Assembly: GCA_903832775.1 (NCBI GenBank)
Contig: CAILCX010000004.1
Location: 1 to 64,000 of the forward strand
Direction of reading: 5' to 3'
Length of the DNA stretch: 64,000 nt
Origin: an uncultured Methylobacter sp.
GTDB taxonomy: Bacteria > Pseudomonadota > Gammaproteobacteria > Methylococcales > Methylomonadaceae
A model generated the notes under the pieces. It did no database searches. It was not told the origin of the DNA and saw nothing but the letters and a program-made list of their open reading frames with translations. Made by a program: the position numbers and the translations under genes. Positions within the stretch are counted from its first letter, which is position 1, and the number at the start of each line of letters is the position of its first letter. This document shows, piece by piece, positions 57,646 to 64,000 of this stretch.

Positions 57646-57969
57646 ATGACCATCGCCCAAGTTTCAGCCTCCGAATTAAAAACCAGAATTGAAAATGAAC
57701 CAGATTTATTTTTGCTGGATGTCAGGGAACCCAATGAGTTCGAGTTTGCCTGCATAGAAAACAGTGTGCTGATACCACTTAATCAAATCCCGCAAAGGCT
57801 GGCAGAGCTTGATCCACACCAAGAAATTGTCGTAATTTGCCATCATGGTGTGCGCAGTTCTCAAGCTTGCATGTATCTTATCAATTCAGGTTTTGAGCAT
57901 ATTACAAACTTAAGCGGCGGAATTGATGCCTGGTCCAGTGTTTGTGATAACTCCGTGCCAAGATATTGA
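57646..57969 (+). CDS. Rhodanese-domain protein
   Basis: A 107-residue single rhodanese domain with the active-site Cys in ICHHGVRSSQA (C65) and the N-terminal LLDVREPNEFEFACI. It transfers sulfane sulfur; the acceptor is unknown. AAGGA lies about six bases before the ATG, and the start is 3 bp after the aminotransferase stop, so it is co-transcribed. It ends at a hairpin shared with lpxB. Confidence 0.88.
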   Translation: MTIAQVSASELKTRIENEPDLFLLDVREPNEFEFACIENSVLIPLNQIPQRLAELDPHQEIVVICHHGVRSSQACMYLINSGFEHITNLSGGIDAWSSVCDNSVPRY

Positions 57970-58043
57970 GCGGATAAACCTGCCGACATTTAGTTTCAAA
58001 ATCATCAAAGCGCGAAATCCTAGCCAGTACAAAAACATTAATT

Positions 58044-58071
58044 CACCACGAAAAAATAAAACTTCGTGGTG
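58044..58071. terminator. Bidirectional terminator between rhodanese and lpxB
   Basis: A perfect 9-bp stem (CACCACGAA at 58044-58052, complement at 58063-58071) between convergent genes. TGTTTTAG follows on the plus strand and AATTAATGTTTTTG on the minus strand. Confidence 0.65.
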
Positions 58072-58082
58072 TGTTTTAGTGG

Positions 58083-59213
58083 CTAAACCGACAACATCTC
58101 CAATACTAATAACGCCATATTTTTAGATCCCCCGCCCTGCCCTAACTGCTTTTTAACTTGTAGCAGATTTTCTCTCATTTCATCAGCGTAAGTATTATCT
58201 GTCAAAATTTGCAATACTTCGGCTGATATCTTTTCAGCAGTGGCCTCATGCTGAATTAATTCTTTAATAAAAGATTTCCCCAAAATTATATTAGGCAATC
58301 CTATAAACGGAATATTGACCAATTTCTTTCCCAACCAGTAAGTTAACGATGAAAGTTTATACACAATTACCATTGGCACAGTTAACAAGGCAATTTCCAA
58401 AGTTGCGGTGCCTGAACTGGTCATCACCGCATCACAGCACTGAATGACATCGTAAGGCTGGCTTTTTATCACCTTAATAGCTAACGATGACTGGCGAAGA
58501 TGGACTTCTAGCATAGCATCACTGATTGAATCAGCTTGCGGCAAAATAAACTGGCAATCGGACAAATCAAACTGTATTTTTTCAGCGGCGGCTAGCATAA
58601 CCGGCAACAGGCGATTGATTTCATTAGCGCGACTTCCAGGTAATAAGCCGACTATCGGTTTGCTTTTATCAAGCCCAAAATGCTTTAAAGCATCATCCCT
58701 GTTAAAACGGGGGCGAATCTTATCGACTGAAGGATGCCCCACGTAACGAACTGGGACTTTTTCAGCATCATAATAAGCTGTTTCAAAAGGAAATATCACC
58801 GCCATCATGTCGATAACCTTGCCATAAGTCCTTACCCGCCCAGGCCGCCAGGCCCAGACTTGCGGGCTCACATAAAACAAAACTTTAATGCCCAAGCCTT
58901 TGGCATAGCGTGCAAGCTTGAAGTTGAATTCTTTGTAATCCACGCACACCAACAAATCCGGACGTTCCTTAGCTACCAATTGCTTCATTAAAGTTAAAGC
59001 ACGTCGTATTTCAGGATAATGCTTTATAACTTCGACAACGCCGATAACGGCAATATTGCCTGAGTCATAGCGAATTTCGATGCCCGCTTGCGCCATTTTT
59101 GAACCGCCCATGCCTATGCCTATAATATCGGGTTGCAGATCTTGCAACTCTAGAAACATATTAGCAGCATGTTGGTCACCGGACGATTCTCCAGCGCTAA
59201 ACAGGATTTTCAA
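58083..59213 (-). CDS. lpxB: Lipid-A-disaccharide synthase (TTG start)
   Basis: A 376-residue GT19 enzyme joining UDP-2,3-diacylglucosamine and lipid X. It has AGESSGDQHAA at the start, FYVSPQVWAWRPGRV, LPGSRANEINRLLP and a C-terminal TSSGTATLE. The start is TTG at 59213, the most upstream in-frame start after a TGA at 59217-59219, with GAGAG about nine bases upstream. It is the third gene after gnnA- and gnnB-like genes (139 bp gap), suggesting use of a modified sugar donor. Confidence 0.94.
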   Translation of the reverse strand: MKILFSAGESSGDQHAANMFLELQDLQPDIIGIGMGGSKMAQAGIEIRYDSGNIAVIGVVEVIKHYPEIRRALTLMKQLVAKERPDLLVCVDYKEFNFKLARYAKGLGIKVLFYVSPQVWAWRPGRVRTYGKVIDMMAVIFPFETAYYDAEKVPVRYVGHPSVDKIRPRFNRDDALKHFGLDKSKPIVGLLPGSRANEINRLLPVMLAAAEKIQFDLSDCQFILPQADSISDAMLEVHLRQSSLAIKVIKSQPYDVIQCCDAVMTSSGTATLEIALLTVPMVIVYKLSSLTYWLGKKLVNIPFIGLPNIILGKSFIKELIQHEATAEKISAEVLQILTDNTYADEMRENLLQVKKQLGQGGGSKNMALLVLEMLSV

Positions 59214-59351
59214 GATTCAAGGCTCTCAATAGAAAAATCATTTGGACCACGAAAAACTCGAAAAATCCCAAAAGAGATGCCAACGTGTAATTCGTCATCC
59301 AATTGATAAATAACTAAATTCGATTGCTTCTTGTTGCTCATGGACATAACA

Positions 59352-60452
59352 TTACACTATTGTCAGAACACCCCGAATAACCGCCACAATCTCCCTGATG
59401 GTGTCATCTTCAAGCGACGGACAAATCGGCAATGCAAAACAGTTGGCTGACACAAATTCAGTCACCGGCAGACTAACGTCGGCATACTCTTCTTTAAACA
59501 CATTTTGCTTGTGCAAAGGCACCGGATAATAAATGGCACAGGAAATTTGTTTATCCTGCAAGGCTTTCATTATCTCATCGCGACGATCACATAAAACCAC
59601 GTACTGATGATAAACATGCTCACCCAAACCGTCTTCAAACGGCGTGGTCAACGGCAAATCAGCCATTAACTCAGAATACAGATGCCCTGCTTGTCGACGA
59701 CCTTGATTATATTGATCGATACGTTTTAACTTGGCTCTTAGGATCACCGCCTGCATTTCATCCAGACGACTGTTGTAGCCAATTACATCATGATAATAAC
59801 GGACATCCGAACCATGATTGTGCAGCATTTTAAGTTTTTTGGCTGTCTCGTCTGAGTTGGTCACAACAAGTCCACCGTCACCAAAAGCCCCCAGGTTTTT
59901 ACTCGGAAAAAAACTAAAGCCAGCAGAATCACCGATAGCGCCGGTTTGTTTGCCGTTAATGGTTGCACCAAATGACTGGCAACAATCTTCAATCAGCTTT
60001 AAATTATGCTGATCGCATAACTGCTTAATTCCAGTCATATCAGCCGGTTGGCCAAACAGATGCACCGGCATAACGGCTTTGGTTTTGGACGTAATCGCTT
60101 GCTCTATGGCCTTTGTCGAGATATTGAAGGTCTTGGGATCAATATCGACAAAAACTGGAACTGCACCGACATACTTGATGGCTTCGGCTGTTGCGATAAA
60201 GGTAAACGCAGTCGTAATCACTTCATCGCCCGCACCAATACCTTCGGCAATCAAGGCAAGATGCAATGCATCAGTTCCCGATGCTACCGCAATGGCATGT
60301 TTAACGCCAAGATAAGTTGCCGCTTCTTTTTCAAATGCCTGAACATTAGGGCCTAAAATAAATGAACAATTTTCAATTGTTTCAGCCAGACCACGCTCTA
60401 TTTCATCTTTAATTTCAAGGTATTGAGCCTTCAGGTTTACCATTGGTATCAT
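59352..60452 (-). CDS. DegT-family aminotransferase, probable GnnB
   Basis: A 366-residue PLP sugar aminotransferase. VASGTDALHLAL, the PLP Lys K185 in FFPSKNLGAFGDGG and NSRLDEMQAVIL are typical of the family. Together with the adjacent GnnA-like dehydrogenase and lpxB it fits UDP-GlcNAc 3-keto transamination to UDP-GlcNAc3N, the GnnB step known from Acidithiobacillus. A WbpE-type role in another polysaccharide is the alternative; no WbpD acetyltransferase is nearby. It starts 51 bp after the dehydrogenase. ATG at 60452. Confidence 0.82.
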   Translation of the reverse strand: MIPMVNLKAQYLEIKDEIERGLAETIENCSFILGPNVQAFEKEAATYLGVKHAIAVASGTDALHLALIAEGIGAGDEVITTAFTFIATAEAIKYVGAVPVFVDIDPKTFNISTKAIEQAITSKTKAVMPVHLFGQPADMTGIKQLCDQHNLKLIEDCCQSFGATINGKQTGAIGDSAGFSFFPSKNLGAFGDGGLVVTNSDETAKKLKMLHNHGSDVRYYHDVIGYNSRLDEMQAVILRAKLKRIDQYNQGRRQAGHLYSELMADLPLTTPFEDGLGEHVYHQYVVLCDRRDEIMKALQDKQISCAIYYPVPLHKQNVFKEEYADVSLPVTEFVSANCFALPICPSLEDDTIREIVAVIRGVLTIV

Positions 60453-60503
60453 ATTTTATGCCTTTATGTTTTTCAATTGTCTATGCCACAAAAGTATCGT
60501 GGT

Positions 60504-61436
60504 CTATTCGCCTAATAACCGGGTAATGGCTATTGCAGTTTCCAACGCCCGTTTACCTGCTTCCCCGGAAACCAGAGGATTGTCACCCGTTTGTATACAG
60601 TTAACGAAATGTTTGATTTCTTCCAGCAAGGCATCCCCACTTTCAAAAACCGACTCTTCTGTTTCTATTTCCGGTATGCCAGGAAACATTTCTTTTGTGC
60701 CGGTTCGGTGTTTGGTTAACACCCGATTTTGGAAATCCACGGAAACGTAAGAAGACGGTCTGAACATCCGCATTTTGCGCTCCATCTTTAAACTAATCCT
60801 ACTGGCCGTAACATTTGCCACGCAACCATTTTTAAACAGCAAACGGGCATTTGCAATATCAGTCCCTTTGGTTAAAACCGCGGTGCCGCTAGCATCGATG
60901 CGTTCAACCTCGGAATTTACCAATGCTAAAATAATATCGATATCATGTATCATTAAGTCAAGCACTACACTGACATCATTGGCGCGAGGATTAAACGGGG
61001 ACAATCGGTGAGATTCAATAAACAGTGGCTTTTCTTCCTGATCCAAGCCCAACACCGCTGGATTGAAGCGTTCCAGATGGCCTACCTGCAAAATCAGATT
61101 ATTTTGTCTGGCAATAGCGATCAACTCATCAGCTTCAGCAACCGTCACGGTAATCGGCTTTTCGACCAACACATGAGTGCAGGCATTCAGAAAATCTTTG
61201 GAGACTTTGTGATGCAATGTCGTAGGAACCACAATACTAACTGCATCAACCTTTCCCAACAGAGATTGATAGTCTGTTAGCACCACAGCACCGTATTTTT
61301 CGGCTACTTCTTTTGCTGCTGCCTCATTAATATCAACAACGGCAACCAATTCACAATCAGGCAGTGAGGCATATTTTTCTGCGTGAAATTTCCCCAGATA
61401 ACCGGTACCGATTACAGCACATTTTAATTTTTTCAT
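60504..61436 (-). CDS. Gfo/Idh/MocA oxidoreductase, probable GnnA
   Basis: A 310-residue NAD(P)-dependent sugar dehydrogenase. The nucleotide fold is GTGYLG (10-15), EKP (92-94) follows, and the family signature VGHLERFNPAV lies near 118-128, with the conserved His in MIHDIDI. GnnA oxidises UDP-GlcNAc at C3 for later amination. Length and the gnnA-gnnB-lpxB order support this over a WlbA role. It is first in the group. ATG at 61436. Confidence 0.8.
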   Translation of the reverse strand: MKKLKCAVIGTGYLGKFHAEKYASLPDCELVAVVDINEAAAKEVAEKYGAVVLTDYQSLLGKVDAVSIVVPTTLHHKVSKDFLNACTHVLVEKPITVTVAEADELIAIARQNNLILQVGHLERFNPAVLGLDQEEKPLFIESHRLSPFNPRANDVSVVLDLMIHDIDIILALVNSEVERIDASGTAVLTKGTDIANARLLFKNGCVANVTASRISLKMERKMRMFRPSSYVSVDFQNRVLTKHRTGTKEMFPGIPEIETEESVFESGDALLEEIKHFVNCIQTGDNPLVSGEAGKRALETAIAITRLLGE

Positions 61437-61665
61437 GTAATTTACTAAATCCCGTTTACTAATGCTCCCGCTATAGGAACAAACTTACTTACGGCTATTG
61501 TAAACTATCACCCTGTATTCAGAAAATTTTGTACTTGGCAAGTTACATAATCCGGTTTTGATGTTAGGATCAAACATTATTTGAAGATTTTTGCCCAGTA
61601 ACTCTCATATTCTTTCAGGACCTTTTATTAAACTTCAGTTTACAGCATGAAAAGGAGATGAGGAG

Positions 61666-63672
61666 ATGACTGATGAACATAATACCGAACCTCTTAAAAG
61701 GGCCGCTCAACTCATCCTGAAAGATGAAATAAGACATCTTCAACTTGTACCTTCTGTCGCGCTTAAATTATTGAAGTTAACCAATGACGATAATGCCAAA
61801 ATTGAAAACTTATCCAGAATTATAGAAACTGAACCTGTACTTGCTGCAAAAATCCTTAAACAGGTTAACTCTGCTGCTTATGCCCTACCCAATAAAACGA
61901 CTTCCCTTAATCGGGCCGTTACTATTCTTGGCTTTTCCACTGTGCGCCAACTTGCACTAACACTACTCTTTTATAACAAACTTATACAACAAAAAACTCC
62001 CCAACGATTTGATTTGTTATTATTTTGGCAACATTGCCTCTATGTTGCCTCGTTAAGTAGAAGAATTGCCGTTGCACTAAAACATCCGGACCCTGACTTA
62101 ATATATACAGGGGGGCTTTTACACGACATCGGCAAAATCGTTTTTGAAAGTTACGGGCGATTAACTTATAGTGATTTCATTGACTCAATGGATAAAAGCG
62201 GACGATCAACACTTGAAGAAGAGCGCCGTTTTTTTGGATTGACTCATTCCGAGATGGGGCATGTTTTCTGCCTTGAATGGCAATTGCCCACTTCAATTAT
62301 GGCCATCGTCGCTTATCACCATAACCAACCTACCGACACATCACATTGCAGTCAATATAAAACAGAAATTGCTATTGTCTCATTCGCAAACTACATTGCC
62401 TGGATACAAGGCATCGGTTCGGCAACTTATGATAGCCATCCCACCTTACAAAGTGCTGTACTAGCAACTATTAACATCGATCAAATAGATCTTGAAGTCA
62501 TACTTCGACAAGTAGATGAGGATATGCAAAGCACCAGGGAGTTTTACAACATTCAGATACCGGGTTTAACCACATTAAGGGCAACACTGGTTAAAGCGAC
62601 TATCAATATGAGCCAAATAAACACAGACCCCCCATCCTCCTCAAATCATTCATCAAACAAGGTACCCTCATCTTGCTTAACCGCGCCCCACCATAGCCTA
62701 AATACTAGTGAGTTTATACCCAGAACTCTGGAAGCGATTCATGAAAAATTCTCTTTTGACCGCAGCATTATGTTCATGATTGATCCTAAACGCCGTTGTT
62801 TAGTGGCCTCTTACTGGTGGCCTAAATCGATAATACCAAACAAAAATCAATCATTTGAAATCGATATAAAAGTCATTAGCGGATTGTTATTGACCTGCCT
62901 GCGAGAAAAAAAAGCCGTCATTATTAATAATAAATTAGAACCCGACAATCCAATATTGCGACACCTTAAAACAAACGAATTTATCACTATACCTGTATTA
63001 CATCACAATCATTTGGCTGGGGTACTATATGCTGACAACCCTCTATCAAAAAAAGCTATGCGACCTCAATTCCTGATCGACATAACCCCTATTGCCTATG
63101 AATTAGGCGTTGCTATGTTTAATGCCAAAAAATATGACCTAGAAAAAAAACATGCTCAGATTGATCATTTAACCCAGCTTTTTAATAAACGCATGGCTAA
63201 CAACTTCCTTATGCCAATTTTTCAAGGAGATAAATCCAAACTGAAAAACATAGCCATCGGCTTTATTGATATCGACAAATTCAAACTATTCAATGACGAT
63301 TGTGGACACCAAGCAGGTGATAATGCCTTAAAGATCGTTGCTGACATATTGAGAAGCCTTACCCGTCCTGGAGATTTCATTGGTCGTTATGGTGGAGAAG
63401 AATTTTTATTTGTCCTTAAGAATACCGATGAAAAAGGCGCTTATGGTTATGCCGAGCGCATAAGATCAGAAATCGAACGCCGAGGCAGGATTATGAGTCA
63501 ACGATTCCAGGGGCATCTGTTAACGGTCAGTATCGGTGTATCTATGTATAGCAAACACTTTACAACTTACAACGAAATGATCGAAGTCGCCGATCAAGCC
63601 ATGTATCGAGCAAAAAACGAAGGTAGAAACAGAATTGTCATTCTACCGGGCATGACATCCGACAAAAAATAA
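61666..63672 (+). CDS. HDOD-GAF-GGDEF protein (probable diguanylate cyclase)
   Basis: A 668-residue soluble protein. An HDOD domain (about 12-280, with HDIGK at 153-157) is followed by a Ser-rich linker, a GAF-like domain (about 350-485) and a GGDEF domain (about 495-665). The active-site loop is GGEEF (576-580), with RPGD (567-570) five residues before it, a product-binding I-site. It should make c-di-GMP under feedback control. A strong AAGGAG/GAGGAG site precedes the ATG. It is monocistronic and may affect EPS output. Confidence 0.9.
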   Translation: MTDEHNTEPLKRAAQLILKDEIRHLQLVPSVALKLLKLTNDDNAKIENLSRIIETEPVLAAKILKQVNSAAYALPNKTTSLNRAVTILGFSTVRQLALTLLFYNKLIQQKTPQRFDLLLFWQHCLYVASLSRRIAVALKHPDPDLIYTGGLLHDIGKIVFESYGRLTYSDFIDSMDKSGRSTLEEERRFFGLTHSEMGHVFCLEWQLPTSIMAIVAYHHNQPTDTSHCSQYKTEIAIVSFANYIAWIQGIGSATYDSHPTLQSAVLATINIDQIDLEVILRQVDEDMQSTREFYNIQIPGLTTLRATLVKATINMSQINTDPPSSSNHSSNKVPSSCLTAPHHSLNTSEFIPRTLEAIHEKFSFDRSIMFMIDPKRRCLVASYWWPKSIIPNKNQSFEIDIKVISGLLLTCLREKKAVIINNKLEPDNPILRHLKTNEFITIPVLHHNHLAGVLYADNPLSKKAMRPQFLIDITPIAYELGVAMFNAKKYDLEKKHAQIDHLTQLFNKRMANNFLMPIFQGDKSKLKNIAIGFIDIDKFKLFNDDCGHQAGDNALKIVADILRSLTRPGDFIGRYGGEEFLFVLKNTDEKGAYGYAERIRSEIERRGRIMSQRFQGHLLTVSIGVSMYSKHFTTYNEMIEVADQAMYRAKNEGRNRIVILPGMTSDKK

Positions 63673-63693
63673 CGACCGTTACAATTTACACAT

Positions 63694-64000
63694 TCACCGT
63701 TTCAAATTGATTACAATCCCTGCACCATCAACTGATTTTCGTTTATCCATTTCCGGTTCTTGGGACATCAACATTTGACCGTCCAAATTTAAAGGATGTT
63801 GTTTGTTTTTACTCTCGGTAGCAAAAATATTTATTGACTCAATCTCCGTAGATCGTTGTTCATTTCTTAACCAAACATTTCCAGATTGATCAAATGGAAT
63901 TGAAAGAATTAATGCTTTCGGAGACTCTGTGACCGCATCAACACGCAACACTGAGGGTTTGTTTTTTTCAGTTTTTTGTTTTGAATTAACGCTACTTTCT
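63694..64000 (-). CDS. Partial gene, C-terminal end of an unknown protein
   Basis: The frame is open from the window edge to the stop at 63694, giving about 102 residues. It begins in a Lys/Ser-rich stretch, then SVLRVDAV, LSIPFDQSGNVWLRN and a Lys/Glu-rich tail ending GAGIVINLKR. No family is recognised. A GTG at 63951 is only an internal start; the true start lies beyond the window. Confidence 0.6.
   Translation of the reverse strand, partial: ESSVNSKQKTEKNKPSVLRVDAVTESPKALILSIPFDQSGNVWLRNEQRSTEIESINIFATESKNKQHPLNLDGQMLMSQEPEMDKRKSVDGAGIVINLKR

Overview
The window looks like chromosomal DNA of a moderately AT-rich gammaproteobacterium. The best fit is a relative of the methane-oxidising Methylococcales, but no methane-oxidation gene is present, so that placement is inference. 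It rests on the gammaproteobacterial hfq-hflX-hflK-hflC-hisZ-purA block, the gyrA-serC-pheA-hisC-tyrA/aroA-cmk-rpsA-ihfB supercluster, the dksA-gluQ pair, a tyrA-aroA gene fusion, and lpxB downstream of a gnnA/gnnB-like pair. Most genes lie on the minus strand.

Layout. (1) 1-3.9 kb is an accessory island. It holds a UPF0175 antitoxin with a DUF3368 PIN-type toxin broken by an in-frame TGA, an Rpn-type PD-(D/E)XK nuclease, a HEPN/MNT pair and an orphan MNT nucleotidyltransferase. Degenerate repeats flank and punctuate these genes: long copies at 178-390 and 3672-3868, short hairpin copies between. (2) 3.9-14.3 kb is an exopolysaccharide locus. On the minus strand are an outer-membrane barrel, a Wza-like export protein, a Wzc-like tyrosine autokinase, a one-helix membrane protein and a PPP-family phosphatase, plus a secreted Ala-rich repeat protein. 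On the plus strand are an O-antigen-ligase-type protein and a WecA-like phosphosugar transferase fused to the N-terminal half of a CapD/WbpM-type protein. (3) 14.4-19.7 kb encodes a NifJ-type pyruvate:ferredoxin oxidoreductase and a GltD-like flavoprotein rich in Fe-S motifs. (4) 20-32.7 kb is mixed: a GNAT protein, a membrane GH17 protein, a J-domain/Sel1 protein, a CvfB-like protein, RapA, a glycosyltransferase, RF3 and an MFS transporter. (5) 32.8-39.6 kb is the hfq-to-purA block. (6) 40-53 kb holds class I fumarase, IHF-beta, ribosomal protein S1, Cmk and the aromatic/histidine/serine genes, ending with gyrA. (7) 53.3-58 kb holds a dienelactone hydrolase, a low-molecular-weight phosphatase, gluQ, dksA, an aminotransferase and a rhodanese. 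(8) 58-61.4 kb holds lpxB with gnnB- and gnnA-like genes. (9) The end carries an HDOD-GAF-GGDEF protein and a partial gene.

How the genes fit together. The EPS genes supply lipid-linked sugar initiation, polymerisation, chain-length control and export, with a kinase and a phosphatase side by side. The gnn-lpxB trio suggests lipid A built on 3-amino glucosamine with extra amide-linked acyl chains. PFOR plus the GltD-like protein suggests ferredoxin-linked pyruvate metabolism at low oxygen. No rRNA, tRNA, CRISPR array or complete insertion sequence was seen. The strongest leads are the gnn-lpxB cluster, the WecA-CapD fusion, the Ala-rich secreted repeat protein, and the repeat-bounded toxin-antitoxin island. 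I found no clear candidate for an entirely new multi-gene system.
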